Shown here: in pieces, positions 17,629 through 26,955 of the stretch | How positions within the stretch are numbered: position 1 is the stretch's first letter | Layout of the letters: every line of letters starts with the position of its first letter | From: Rickettsiella endosymbiont of Miltochrista miniata | Lineage (GTDB): Bacteria; Pseudomonadota; Gammaproteobacteria; Diplorickettsiales; Diplorickettsiaceae | Assembly: GCF_964031245.1 (NCBI RefSeq) | Contig: NZ_OZ035017.1 | Span: 775,402 to 839,401, forward strand | Length of the DNA: 64,000 bases | Direction: 5' to 3' | Made by a program: the position numbers and the translations under genes | Notes under the pieces: generated by a model | Databases searched by the model: none | The model's input: the letters and a program-made list of their open reading frames with translations, nothing else | What the model was told of the DNA's origin: nothing

Positions 17629-18498
17629 ATGAGTATATTAATCGACAAAAAAACTAAAGTCATTTGCCAAGGTTTCACGGGAAAACAGGGAACATTTCAT
17701 TCAGAGCAAGCCATCGCTTATGGTACACAGATGGTAGGTGGCGTGACACCCGGAAAAGGTGGATCACAACATTTAGATTTACCGGTGTTTAATACCGTAG
17801 CCGATGCCGTTGCTGAAACGGGTGCGGATGCCAGTGTCATTTATGTACCGGCGCCTTTTTGTAAAGATTCCATTATTGAAGCCGCCGATGCGGGTATTTC
17901 ATTAATTGTCTGTATTACCGAAGGCATACCCGTACTCGATATGTTAGATGTGAAGGTTTATTTAGAAAATAATACTAACGCACGCTTAATAGGACCGAAT
18001 TGTCCGGGTGTGATTACACCAGGCCAATGTAAAATTGGCATCATGCCGGGTTATATTCACCAACCGGGTCGCGTTGGTATCGTGTCACGTTCCGGTACGT
18101 TAACCTATGAAGCAGTTAAACAAACGACCGATTTAGGTTTAGGTCAAAGTACCTGTGTGGGTATTGGTGGGGATCCGATTCCAGGTATGAATTTTGTGGA
18201 TGTATTACGTTTGTTTCAAGAAGATCCACAAACAGAAGCCATACTCATGGTGGGTGAAATCGGCGGTACAGCTGAAGAAGAAGCGGCAGATTTTATTAAA
18301 ACCTATGTCACTAAACCCGTGGTCGCTTATATTGCCGGCGTGACAGCGCCCGCCGGAAAACGTATGGGTCATGCTGGTGCGATTATTTCTGGAGGTAAAG
18401 GAACTGCCGCTGAAAAATTTAAGGCCTTAGAAGCTGCCGGTGTGCATACCGTAAAATCACCCGCCGATATGGGTAAAATGGTCGCACAATTAATATGA
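17629..18498 (+). CDS. sucD: Succinyl-CoA synthetase alpha subunit
   Basis: 289 residues. The CoA-binding Rossmann segment [19 protein letters not shown], the [11 protein letters not shown] block and the phosphorylated catalytic His248 in [15 protein letters not shown] are all present. AAAGGTAG precedes the ATG. It closes the sdh-suc run; the PLP enzyme gene follows only ten bases later on the same strand. Confidence 0.98.
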   Translation: MSILIDKKTKVICQGFTGKQGTFHSEQAIAYGTQMVGGVTPGKGGSQHLDLPVFNTVADAVAETGADASVIYVPAPFCKDSIIEAADAGISLIVCITEGIPVLDMLDVKVYLENNTNARLIGPNCPGVITPGQCKIGIMPGYIHQPGRVGIVSRSGTLTYEAVKQTTDLGLGQSTCVGIGGDPIPGMNFVDVLRLFQEDPQTEAILMVGEIGGTAEEEAADFIKTYVTKPVVAYIAGVTAPAGKRMGHAGAIISGGKGTAAEKFKALEAAGVHTVKSPADMGKMVAQLI

Positions 18499-18508
18499 TC
18501 AATTTTTA

Positions 18509-19486
18509 ATGATGATGCGTTCTATTTTATACGCAATTGGCAATACGCCGTTAGTTAAATTAGAAAAAATAGTTCCAAATAAACACGTTACCATCTTAGT
18601 TAAATGTGAATTTGCTAATCCCAGCGGCAGTATTAAGGATCGTATAGTCGATTATATTATTGCCGATGCCGAACAAAAGGGAAGGTTAAAACCGGGCGGC
18701 ACTATCATTGAAAATACGTCCGGAAATACCGGTGCCGCTATCGCCATGTTAGCGGCAGTAAAAGGCTACCGTGCAATTTTGACTATGCCGGATAAGGTGA
18801 GTATAGAAAAACAAAATACCTTACGTGCCTACGGTGCCGAAATTGTCGTGACACCGACCGCTGCTGCTCCGGACTCACCTGAACATTATGTCAATGTTGC
18901 CAAGCGCATCGCCGCCGAAATGCCAAATAGCTTTCGACTGGATCAATATGATAACCCGAAAAATCCTGAGGCACATTACGTCAATACTGCGCCGGAAATT
19001 TGGCAACAAACACAAGGTAAAGTCGATATCTTTATTGCCTCCGGCAGTACCGGCGGCACTGTTTCTGGTGTGGGTCGTTTTTTGAAAGAAAAAAACCCAG
19101 CGATTAAAGTGATGATGCCGGATCCCGTCGGTTCTATTTACTATGAATATTTTACGACCGGAAAAATTCCCCAAGAGGGTAATTGCAATTATTTAGTGGA
19201 AGGCATAGGCGAAGATCACATCGCGAAAGCCTTAGATTTTTCTGTATTAGATGAGATTATCCCTTTTACGGATAAAGAAGCGTTCTTGATGGCACGGCGT
19301 TTAGCCAAAGAAGAAGGTTTGTTAGTCGGAGGTTCATCCGGTGCAAATGTATGGGCCGCATTGAAAGTCGCTGCCGACTTACCCGAGCCTGCCACTATTG
19401 TCACTATTTTGCCAGATAGCGGTATTAAATATCTCAGCAAGATCTATAATGATGAATGGATGCAAGCGCATATTTTTCGCGATTAA
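18509..19486 (+). CDS. PLP-dependent cysteine synthase / cystathionine beta-synthase-like enzyme
   Basis: 325 residues of the fold-type II PLP family. PLP-binding Lys43 in NPSGSIKDR, the phosphate loop ASGSTGGT, the substrate loop ENTSGNTG, and GGSSGANVWAAL are visible. The C-terminal part (EGIGEDHIAKALDFSVLDEI and LPDSGIKYLSKIYNDEWM) looks more like the catalytic core of cystathionine beta-synthase than CysK/CysM. There are no C-terminal CBS domains. The start is one of three consecutive ATG codons at 18509-18517. It probably shares the sucCD transcript. Whether it uses O-acetylserine or homocysteine cannot be decided from sequence alone. Confidence 0.85.
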   Translation: MMMRSILYAIGNTPLVKLEKIVPNKHVTILVKCEFANPSGSIKDRIVDYIIADAEQKGRLKPGGTIIENTSGNTGAAIAMLAAVKGYRAILTMPDKVSIEKQNTLRAYGAEIVVTPTAAAPDSPEHYVNVAKRIAAEMPNSFRLDQYDNPKNPEAHYVNTAPEIWQQTQGKVDIFIASGSTGGTVSGVGRFLKEKNPAIKVMMPDPVGSIYYEYFTTGKIPQEGNCNYLVEGIGEDHIAKALDFSVLDEIIPFTDKEAFLMARRLAKEEGLLVGGSSGANVWAALKVAADLPEPATIVTILPDSGIKYLSKIYNDEWMQAHIFRD

Positions 19487-19535
19487 AGTGGACTTATTTA
19501 AATAATTTTAATTGCTTAAAGAGATGAAATCCTTG

Positions 19536-19631
19536 ATTTGATTAAGCGCGGCCATCTAGTTTAAGGTATATGGATTGCCGCGCGCTCCGCGCTCGCAATG
19601 ACGATTAATATTTTACGCGCTCGCAATGACA
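19536..19631. repeat. Intergenic hairpin repeat, family A (copy 4)
   Basis: GATTAAGCGCGGCCATCTAG is followed by GGATTGCCGCGCGCTCC..GCTCGCAATGACGATTAATA and a second partial CGCTCGCAATGACA. It lies between convergent genes, so it could act as a shared 3' end structure. Confidence 0.8.
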
Positions 19632-19669
19632 AAAGATTTTTTTATAGGTTGAAACCGAAAATTGATTTA

Positions 19670-21400
19670 TTAAGCAAAATAACTTGCTGATGAGGGTGAG
19701 GTGCTTAAACAAGAAAATTCGTTACATTCACGATTAAATTTTATAATTTCAGCTGCTTCCTTTAAAGCGGTTTTGCATTCTTCTTTATCGTTAGCATCAA
19801 AAAAATGCACGCCTAATGTTTTTTTCCATTTTGCTTGCATCGTTGTTGCTTCGTCACCAAATAGCTCTTCCATGCGTTGATAAGCAATGCTACTTTGTCT
19901 TCCTTCGCGGATACGTTGCAGAAGTTCTCTGCGAGCCTCGCTTTTTTCCTCATATTCTCTTTGACTTTTATTCCACTCCATGAAGCGTTTATTGTTATAG
20001 GCAACAATTTCTGGATCCTCCATAACTAAATAAAGTTGTGATAACAATTGTTGTAAAAAGTTTAAATCTGGCTCGCAGTTTAACTGTAAATGTTGCGGTA
20101 ATTTTTTTAGTATAAGCTTGGCTACATTTAGAGGCTTGCCGATAGTCTCGTTGTTAAAAAATTGATAAAAAGCCCGATGAATATCTTGACGTGTGTTTTC
20201 TTTGCGTACGTAGATCATAAAGTTATCTTTAATAAATACTTTTATGGCGAGAATGCTGTGCTCAGCAACAGCAGATTGGCATGCGATTGAGAAATTTTTA
20301 CGATGTTCAAGTGAAACGTGAGGAGCTTGGAAAAATTTTTTAAGATTTTCTATATCAAGCGGCTTTTTCGTTAAACTTTGTAGGGCAAGAAATTGAAATA
20401 GGCTAATTGGATAGATGTCAGATTGTTCTTGTATCTGGATCAATAATAGCAAGTCCGAGTTATCTGCAGTCGCTTTATTTTCTTTTATAGCGTCATCATT
20501 CATTTCAGATGCATTAGCGTTAAACACAGATGTAATTAATTGATCGATCAGATCGGTCCGTTGTTCTTCTGGGCACAGATTAAGGAAGTAGTGTGTAGCT
20601 TGCTGAAAGTTTTGACTATGGACCAAGAATTTTTCAAAAAAACTGTATCTTGCGGGTTCATCAAGTTCTAGTAGGTATGATGTTAATATCGGATGTTGAG
20701 TTTCGAGTAATTGGTTAATTAATGTGTGTATGAAGATAGGAGAAAAAATTATTTTGGGGTTACGCGATAAGACAAACTCTAGCAATCGTTCAATGACATA
20801 AGCATTTAGAAAATTATTTAGACCAAATTTCCGAGTGAGTAGTTTATCCTCACACTCTTGGATAGCCAATTGAAAAACGGTCGCCTGATTGGCCATTAAA
20901 GATTCATCGGACAGTGATAAAATAAGGATTAATTTATCTTCTAGCAGAAATTTATCTTTTAGAAGCGCACACCATTTTAAGTTTCGTGGAGAACAATTAA
21001 AGGCGTTTAAAGTACTAAAATACTGGAGATAAAATTTAGTTGGAATACGCTGCAGAACTTCTTTTAAAATAGATGTCTGTTTATTATCAGGATCAAATTG
21101 ATTAAAAATTAAAATTAAAAGTTCTAATGTGATGGTTTTATTTTCTCGTGTAAAAATGTTGCTAATAATTTCTCTGGCTATTTTTTTTTCTGTCACTGTG
21201 CAAACATTTTTTTCAAAAATAGATAATAAATTTGGAAATTTCTCCCATGGGAAATGGGAGCAACCCGAGTGTTTCAACTTATCAATAAAGTCGCGGCACC
21301 TAAAATAAAAATTACTCGGAGTTTTAAAAAAGGGTAGCCAATAACGGAGTAGTAAAATCCAACGTTTCGGTATCAGTTGATCTAAATAGTCTAAATGCAT
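19670..21400 (-). CDS. Hypothetical protein, 576 residues, effector-like
   Basis: No family recognised. The ATG at 21400 has a strong AAGGAG seven bases upstream. The protein is predicted to be almost all helical, with many Leu/Phe/Asn/Lys-rich stretches and no signal peptide or membrane span; residues 10-25 are hydrophobic but broken by charges. Around residues 475-520 there is a charged, Glu/Arg-rich coiled-coil-like region (NKSQREYEEKSEARRELLQR). The extreme C-terminus is Ser/Ala-rich and mildly hydrophobic (LSTSPSSASYFA), with acidic residues just before it. Such a layout fits some Dot/Icm substrates, but no secretion gene is visible here, so this remains inference. Confidence 0.7.
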   Translation of the reverse strand: MHLDYLDQLIPKRWILLLRYWLPFFKTPSNFYFRCRDFIDKLKHSGCSHFPWEKFPNLLSIFEKNVCTVTEKKIAREIISNIFTRENKTITLELLILIFNQFDPDNKQTSILKEVLQRIPTKFYLQYFSTLNAFNCSPRNLKWCALLKDKFLLEDKLILILSLSDESLMANQATVFQLAIQECEDKLLTRKFGLNNFLNAYVIERLLEFVLSRNPKIIFSPIFIHTLINQLLETQHPILTSYLLELDEPARYSFFEKFLVHSQNFQQATHYFLNLCPEEQRTDLIDQLITSVFNANASEMNDDAIKENKATADNSDLLLLIQIQEQSDIYPISLFQFLALQSLTKKPLDIENLKKFFQAPHVSLEHRKNFSIACQSAVAEHSILAIKVFIKDNFMIYVRKENTRQDIHRAFYQFFNNETIGKPLNVAKLILKKLPQHLQLNCEPDLNFLQQLLSQLYLVMEDPEIVAYNNKRFMEWNKSQREYEEKSEARRELLQRIREGRQSSIAYQRMEELFGDEATTMQAKWKKTLGVHFFDANDKEECKTALKEAAEIIKFNRECNEFSCLSTSPSSASYFA

Positions 21401-21580
21401 ATGCGCTCCTTATCCTGGAGTTTGATTTGAAGGATAATCCTTATCTATCAAAGTTAAAGTATAACAAAAATTAAATAAATTAGATAACTTTATAAAAAAA
21501 ATTAAAATAAAAAATAAAATTAAAAATGATATATTTGGTTAAAAATATTGTAGAATGCGTTTTTTTAAAAGAGAAACACT

Positions 21581-21916
21581 ATGCTGACAGGAAATACTTC
21601 TTTAACCAATGCATCATCCACTTTTTCTAATTCTACATCCGATTTATGTTTTTTTCACACTGTGCAACAATTAAAAGGGTTAACTTTATTCGAGCTTAAG
21701 CAAGAAGAAAAATTAGACGAACTACAAAAAAATGTGGAGTGTGCACTTGGAAAATATAATTTAAAAGTTAAGCGAACAATACATGAAAAGCCATTAACAT
21801 TTTTAGAGCGTACTTTATTTACTTTAGCTTCTGTTTTTAAGAATACTTCAAGCCCTGTAAATTTCAGAACTTCTGAACCTAAAGTCATTTCATTGACACA
21901 ACCAAGAAATTTTTAA
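21581..21916 (+). CDS. Hypothetical protein, 111 residues
   Basis: Not recognised. The ATG at 21581 is preceded by AAGAGAAAC at fair spacing. The N-terminus is Ser/Thr/Asn-rich (residues 1-22); residues about 35-75 are Lys/Glu-rich and helical; the C-terminus is basic and polar. It is divergent from the 576-residue orphan gene and its stop lies one base from the ychF stop on the other strand. It could be a small secreted or regulatory protein; evidence is limited to an intact frame and ribosome-binding site. Confidence 0.5.
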   Translation: MLTGNTSLTNASSTFSNSTSDLCFFHTVQQLKGLTLFELKQEEKLDELQKNVECALGKYNLKVKRTIHEKPLTFLERTLFTLASVFKNTSSPVNFRTSEPKVISLTQPRNF

Positions 21917-21917
21917 A

Positions 21918-23009
21918 CTAAACATTAAATAAAAAATGCATCACGTCGCCATCTTTGACCAGATAGGTTTTACCTTCTAAGCGCCATTTACCGGCTTCTT
22001 TCGCGCCTTGTTCACCTTGGTAACGTATGAAGTCATCATAATTGATGACTTCAGCGCGGATAAAGCCTTTTTCAAAATCGGTATGGATACAGGCGGCGGC
22101 TTGTGGTGCGGTGGCGCCTTTGTGTACCGTCCAAGCGCGGACTTCTTTGACACCGGCGGTAAAGTAGGTTTGTAGATCCAGTAATTCATAACCGGCACGT
22201 ATCAAACGATCTAAACCGGTTTCGGTTAAACCGCAGTCGCGTAAAAACTCCTGTTTTTCCTCATCACTTAAATCGATACAGTCCTCTTCTAATTTGGCGC
22301 AAATCGCGACGACTTTGGCTTTGTCTGCCAGGGCATAACTTTCTAATTGCTCGAGTAATAAATTATTCACAAAACCCTTTTCATCCACATTGGCAATATA
22401 TAACGTCGATTTCAGCGTTAAAAAAGAATAGGGACGTAACAAGTTTAATTCTTCGGGGCTGAAATCAAGTTGACGCAATAAACGACCTTGGTTTAATTCC
22501 GGAATGATGCGCTCTAATAAATTTTTACTTTGTTGTGCTGATTTGTCGTTAGATTTACTGGCTTTATTCAGCCGTAACACCGCTTTTTCAGCGCTCTCTA
22601 AATCAGCTAAGGCTAATTCGGTATGAATCGTTTGCACATCCGCGACGGGATCGACGAGCCCGGTGACATGTACTACATCGGGATCTGCAAAACAGCGTAC
22701 CACATGCACAATCGCATCGACTTCGCGTATATGAGCTAAAAATTTATTTCCTAAACCTTCACCTTGTGCGGCTCCTTGTACTAAACCGGCGATATCAACA
22801 AACTCCATGCTGGTAGGTATTATTTTTTGTGGTTTTACAATTTTGGCTAGTTCATTGAGACGTGGATCGGGAACGGGGACGATACCGACATTCGGTTCGA
22901 TGGTGCAAAAAGGGTAGTTGGCGGCTGCAATTCCGGCTTTAGTTAGTGCATTAAATAGAGTGGATTTTCCTACATTGGGAAGCCCAACGATGCCGCATTT
23001 AAATCCCAT
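21918..23009 (-). CDS. ychF: Redox-regulated ATPase YchF (Obg-like)
   Basis: 363 residues, standard length. P-loop [18 protein letters not shown] (residues 6-23), switch region [12 protein letters not shown]3 [20 protein letters not shown], and the variant G4 motif NVDE expected of YchF, which prefers ATP over GTP. The C-terminal TGS domain ends [20 protein letters not shown]. It binds ribosomes and affects oxidative-stress responses in E. coli. It follows pth by 12 bases in the usual pth-ychF pair. Confidence 0.97.
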   Translation of the reverse strand: MGFKCGIVGLPNVGKSTLFNALTKAGIAAANYPFCTIEPNVGIVPVPDPRLNELAKIVKPQKIIPTSMEFVDIAGLVQGAAQGEGLGNKFLAHIREVDAIVHVVRCFADPDVVHVTGLVDPVADVQTIHTELALADLESAEKAVLRLNKASKSNDKSAQQSKNLLERIIPELNQGRLLRQLDFSPEELNLLRPYSFLTLKSTLYIANVDEKGFVNNLLLEQLESYALADKAKVVAICAKLEEDCIDLSDEEKQEFLRDCGLTETGLDRLIRAGYELLDLQTYFTAGVKEVRAWTVHKGATAPQAAACIHTDFEKGFIRAEVINYDDFIRYQGEQGAKEAGKWRLEGKTYLVKDGDVMHFLFNV

Positions 23010-23021
23010 AAAGTTTTCCCG

Positions 23022-23636
23022 TTATTCTTGTTGAGTATGTAACATTTGCATGGCTAGGTCATGTTTGCCTTCGGCAAATAGGGTTAACGTAGTCAATGCT
23101 TGCTCGATAGCCAGCTCTATTCTTTGTTTATCTGCGACAGAAGGTGAATTTAAAACATAATCGTGCACGCGATCACGGTGCCCAGGATGGCCAATTCCCA
23201 GCCGTAGCCGCCAAAAGTCTTTGCTCTGCAAATGTTTAACAATATCTCTTAAGCCATTATGTCCGCCATCACCCCCTCCTTGTTTGTAGCGTGCGGTGCC
23301 GGGTAATAGATCTAAATCGTCATGGACAATTAATATGGACTCAATGGGGAGATGATAAAAATGGGCTATGGCCTTGATTGCCCGCCCCGAATCATTCATA
23401 TAAGTGTTAGGGATGAGCAGCCAACATTTACCAGTGGCAAGAGACCAAGCAGTCACCGAGGCATGGAATTTATTTTCCATTTTTAAAGGGGATAAGGAGT
23501 GCTGATTTAGCAGTGCGTTGATCAGCCATGCTCCGGCATTATGCCGGCTTTTTGCGTAGTCCCTCCCAGGATTCGCTAAGCCGGCAATCAGCTGTATACT
23601 CTTCGCACTTGAATTTTTGTCTGTGTTGCCGCTCAA
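23022..23636 (-). CDS. pth: Peptidyl-tRNA hydrolase
   Basis: The family core starts IQLIAGLANPGRDYAKSRHN with catalytic His in SRHNAG and continues with LLIPNTYMNDSG, VHDDLDLLPG and GGDGGHNGLRDI. No ATG is available. The longest frame opens at a TTG at 23696, adding 32 non-family residues. A better choice is TTG at 23636: AGAGGA lies eight bases upstream and only a 12-residue extension remains, giving 204 residues. The enzyme releases peptides from prematurely dropped peptidyl-tRNA. It sits between rplY and ychF, the conserved gammaproteobacterial order. Confidence 0.93.
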   Translation of the reverse strand: MSGNTDKNSSAKSIQLIAGLANPGRDYAKSRHNAGAWLINALLNQHSLSPLKMENKFHASVTAWSLATGKCWLLIPNTYMNDSGRAIKAIAHFYHLPIESILIVHDDLDLLPGTARYKQGGGDGGHNGLRDIVKHLQSKDFWRLRLGIGHPGHRDRVHDYVLNSPSVADKQRIELAIEQALTTLTLFAEGKHDLAMQMLHTQQE

Positions 23637-23743
23637 TTCGCAATCCTCTGGTATTGTACACTCCAGGTTGTTGCACAGCGACGCGGCACTTGCCAAAAAT
23701 CCAATTGCTGTGAGTATATGGGATGAGTTGCCATGCGACAGGC

Positions 23744-24454
23744 TTAGTGTTTGTCCTTTTCGGCCTTTTCTTTACTCTCACCCGCTGCTTGTTCGGCATC
23801 ATCTTTGACATTAATCGCAGGTACTTCAGCCGATTCAGGCGCTGTAGTGAGATCTTCTTCGACCACCGCACGTGGTATATGGATATTGACCACCGGTCGG
23901 TCATCTTCATGACTGATGGCTGCGGTTAATTCGACACCTTGCGGTAAGTGGAGCTGGGATAATAAGATGGATTCATCTAGTCCCAAGTGGGACACGTCGA
24001 CTTCAATGTACTCTGGAAGTGCCGCTGGTAAGCAGCGAACTTCGACACTATTTAACAGTTTGGTTAGCACACCTTCAGCGTCTTTAACCCCAGGGGCCAT
24101 TGCTTCTCCCTTAAAATGTAAGGGGACAGACATAGTGATTTTTTCTTTGGCCGATACGCGCAATAAGTCGACATGCAGGATACGTGGCTTATAGGCATGC
24201 CGCTGCAAGTCTTTTAATACCGCTTTTTGCTCGATGCCATCGATTTTGATGGTTAAAATATGCGAGTAAAAGGCTTCATTTTCCAGGGCCCGTAATACCT
24301 GATTATGATCTAAGGAGACAGGTAGGGGTGGCTCTGAAGCGCCATATAAAATAGCCGGAACACGATTCTCAAGACGGCGGAGACGGCGGCTCGCACCCGA
24401 CCCAAACACCTCTCGAGCTTCAGCGTGGAGTTCAAATAAGTGATTCGTTGACAT
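23744..24454 (-). CDS. rplY: Ribosomal protein bL25, long (CTC/TL5) form
   Basis: 236 residues from ATG 24454, which has GAGGAA seven bases upstream; a longer in-frame TTG start at 24475 is unlikely. The N-terminal L25 domain (residues about 3-90: AREVFGSGASRRLRRLENRV, PAILYGA) binds 5S rRNA. The C-terminal TL5 domain (about 95-185) has VDVSHLGLDESILLSQL and related segments. The last 50 residues are acidic, low-complexity, ending in KEKAEKDKH. It is the long form typical of gammaproteobacteria outside the enterics. Confidence 0.95.
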   Translation of the reverse strand: MSTNHLFELHAEAREVFGSGASRRLRRLENRVPAILYGASEPPLPVSLDHNQVLRALENEAFYSHILTIKIDGIEQKAVLKDLQRHAYKPRILHVDLLRVSAKEKITMSVPLHFKGEAMAPGVKDAEGVLTKLLNSVEVRCLPAALPEYIEVDVSHLGLDESILLSQLHLPQGVELTAAISHEDDRPVVNIHIPRAVVEEDLTTAPESAEVPAINVKDDAEQAAGESKEKAEKDKH

Positions 24455-24585
24455 CGATTTATTCCTCAAATTCAAAAAAAATACCTACCCCGCGACCAGG
24501 ATAAGTGGGCAGTAGTTTACGGGGATTTATCATAAAACTCCAGGGGTTTTTAGGGGCTTTACAAAAGGTTCATGGAATAAATATT

Positions 24586-24700
24586 TGGATTGCCGCGCAC
24601 CTACGGTGCTCGCAATGACGAGAGTTGGTATGTGCTCGCAATGACGATTAATATTTTACGTGCTCGCAATGACGAGAGTTGGTATGTGCTAGCAATGAGA
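24586..24700. repeat. Intergenic hairpin repeat, family A (copy 5)
   Basis: GGATTGCCGCGCACCTACGG..GTGCTCGCAATGACG followed by two tandem partial units, each about 35 bases and ending CTCGCAATGACGA, with a decayed CTAGCAATGA at the end. It occupies the middle of the 340-base gap between rplY and the glycosyltransferase gene. The remainder of the gap shows only an AGGTGG ribosome-binding site before 24797. Confidence 0.85.
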
Positions 24701-24796
24701 GTTGCTTAATATCTTTTTTTCATAATGGCTTAAGTTTCAATTAGTACAATAGTAACAGACGCCTTAGAAAAATAATTTGATATCAGGTGGTATCCT

Positions 24797-25918
24797 ATGC
24801 CTAATTCTGCAGCTATCCCATCAGAACTTCATTTCATCTGGCTAGGTAGTCCCTTACCAAAGAAATATCTCATTACACTACTAGAGCTTATACCGATTGC
24901 TCGACGCTCTGGATTTAAGATTAATTTATGGGTTGATCATCCATCCCATTATTATCAGTCTCTGGATAGATACATGCCTGATCTGGAGTTGTCTGCACAG
25001 AGTTCGTTTTTACAGGTTAAAGAACTTGGCGAATTAAAGCATGAAATGAAAAGTAATGAATTTTTCTTACAGGGAAATACACATAATGTGATTGATGAGA
25101 TAAAAGCAGGTGCTTTTACTCGACGTCAGGATCGATATAGTGATTTTTGGCAGTGTGTTGAACGGGAAATGATCGGTGCAAAGAATTTTGCTGCCGCGTC
25201 TAATTTATTGCGCTATACCATCCTTTATTTAAAAGGCGGTTATTATTTTGATACCGATACAAAATTTGATTTTTTTAATATTATTCGTGATCAAAATCGT
25301 AAATGGCTAATACAATCGTCACTACTTGATGGGAAATACACACTTTGCGCTGAACAATTTCCGCTAGAGTTTTCATCGGTTTGGTGGCGTAATGACATCC
25401 TTGCTGCGGTGCCTAAACATCCCATTTTAGAAATAACTATAGGGAGTGCCCTAGATGCTTATAATGACCTTGATAAGCTTAAGCTCAGCGATTCTGGGAA
25501 GCATGAAAAAACGGAGATGGATAAGAAACGATATAATCATAGAAATCCGCAGCAAGGTGATCGCCTTGAGTTGACCAGTCAGTCGAGCGGCTCGCTCTTG
25601 CTTACTGAGGTTATAGAAGCATGCCAGGAGCAAGTACTATCTTCGATAGAAAAAAGTCAATTAGATACATTGGCTAAGAAACGTGAATGTTTGACTAGCA
25701 AAAAAGTATCGTTCGCAAACCTGTCTATTGATATAGCAGAAACAACTGATCTAACTTGGCTAAAGCCAGATAAAATACCAGTAAAAGCTTTTGACGATAG
25801 TGCTATTCCTAGCCGATCACGATACGGATTTTTTACTCGTCAAGCTGAAGAAAACAAGTCAAACTCCGAAAAACAAATTAGTCAACAAACATCGAGCTCA
25901 CCGATTCTTCGGAATTAA
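24797..25918 (+). CDS. TcdA/TcdB-type glycosyltransferase, effector candidate
   Basis: 373 residues. The N-terminus [16 protein letters not shown] and the block [20 protein letters not shown] followed by DTDTKF (the DXD motif, Asp152-Asp154) match the sugar-donor and metal-binding core of the DXD glycosyltransferases that include large clostridial toxins and several secreted effectors. Residues after about 290 are polar, Ser/Lys-rich and disordered-looking, ending in [10 protein letters not shown]. There is no signal peptide. AGGTGG lies six bases before the ATG. The gene interrupts the usual prs-rplY adjacency, on the opposite strand, and its 3' end overlaps that of prs by 41 bases. Host-directed glycosylation is inference from family and context. 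Confidence 0.85.
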   Translation: MPNSAAIPSELHFIWLGSPLPKKYLITLLELIPIARRSGFKINLWVDHPSHYYQSLDRYMPDLELSAQSSFLQVKELGELKHEMKSNEFFLQGNTHNVIDEIKAGAFTRRQDRYSDFWQCVEREMIGAKNFAAASNLLRYTILYLKGGYYFDTDTKFDFFNIIRDQNRKWLIQSSLLDGKYTLCAEQFPLEFSSVWWRNDILAAVPKHPILEITIGSALDAYNDLDKLKLSDSGKHEKTEMDKKRYNHRNPQQGDRLELTSQSSGSLLLTEVIEACQEQVLSSIEKSQLDTLAKKRECLTSKKVSFANLSIDIAETTDLTWLKPDKIPVKAFDDSAIPSRSRYGFFTRQAEENKSNSEKQISQQTSSSPILRN

Positions 25919-26837
25919 TGCGGCAAATCGTTTTTGCCAACATATCACTCAAACTCAGTTGGCGAATTTTTTTGCAATGCCGTGCTTCATCGCTTAAGGG
26001 TACCGTATCGGTGACGACAAGCTCATTGATACATGAGTTTTGAATATCGTTAATGGCATTGCCGGATAAGACGGGATGCGTACAATACGCCATGACTAAA
26101 TTGGCGCCATTTTCTTTTAATGATTGGGCGGCCAAACAGAGTGTGCCACCGGTATCAACAATATCATCGACCAATAGACAATTACGGTCTTTAACTTCAC
26201 CGATAATATGCATGACTTCGGTTTTATTCGGACCGGTACGGCGTTTGTCGATGATGGCAATATCGGCATCATTAAAGCGTTTAGCAATAGCGCGCGCTCT
26301 AACCACGCCCCCTACATCCGGTGATACCACAATAAGTTGTTCATTGCTTTTGTAAAGCTTTTGACTTTCCATATCCTTTAAGATTTCGGGTGTGGCATAG
26401 ACATTGTCCACAGGAATATCAAAAAATCCTTGGATTTGATCGGCATGCAGATCCACCGTGAGTAAACGACTAATGCCGACGGCAGTCATCATATCCGCAA
26501 CAACGCGCGCGGTAATCGGAACTCGTGAAGAACGAATGCGGCGGTCTTGTCGACCATAACCAAAATACGGAACGACAGCGGTGATACGTTTAGCCGATGC
26601 ACGACGTAAGGCATCGGCCATAATGATAAGTTCCATTAAATTTGTGTTAACCGGCGGACACGTCGGTTGCATAATAAATACGTCTTGTCCTCTGACATTC
26701 TCTAAGATCTCTACCATGATTTCACCGTCACTAAAATGACCGACGGTGGCTTTACCTAATTCTTTTCCTAAATGTTTAGCGACTTTTTCTGCTAAAGGTC
26801 GGTTAGCGTTACCAGTAAAGAGCATCATTTCAGACAC
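25878..26837 (-). CDS. prs: Ribose-phosphate pyrophosphokinase
   Basis: 319 residues. Makes PRPP for nucleotides, His, Trp and NAD. Conserved blocks: [20 protein letters not shown] (flexible loop region), [23 protein letters not shown] with the metal-binding His, [15 protein letters not shown], and the PRPP loop [13 protein letters not shown]. The C-terminus ends SVSSMFVD, as in class I enzymes. It follows tRNAGln in the same orientation, as in Pseudomonas. Its last 41 bases overlap the convergent glycosyltransferase gene. Confidence 0.98.
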   Translation of the reverse strand: MSEMMLFTGNANRPLAEKVAKHLGKELGKATVGHFSDGEIMVEILENVRGQDVFIMQPTCPPVNTNLMELIIMADALRRASAKRITAVVPYFGYGRQDRRIRSSRVPITARVVADMMTAVGISRLLTVDLHADQIQGFFDIPVDNVYATPEILKDMESQKLYKSNEQLIVVSPDVGGVVRARAIAKRFNDADIAIIDKRRTGPNKTEVMHIIGEVKDRNCLLVDDIVDTGGTLCLAAQSLKENGANLVMAYCTHPVLSGNAINDIQNSCINELVVTDTVPLSDEARHCKKIRQLSLSDMLAKTICRINSEESVSSMFVD

Positions 26838-26880
26838 AGAGGAACCTCAACGTGTTAAATAAAAAAGGACGGATGAATGG

Positions 26881-26955
26881 TGGCTGGGGTGCTAGGATTC
26901 GAACCTAGGAATGCCGAGATCAAAACCCGGTGCCTTACCACTTGGCGACACCCCA
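26881..26955 (-). tRNA. tRNA-Gln (anticodon TTG)
   Basis: Seventy-five bases on the minus strand including an encoded CCA. Acceptor TGGGGTG pairs with CACCCCA; the anticodon loop reads TTTTGAT with anticodon TTG; the T arm has GGTTCGAATCC. It lies between ispE and prs. Its 5' 21 bases are also the last codons and stop of ispE. Confidence 0.97.
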
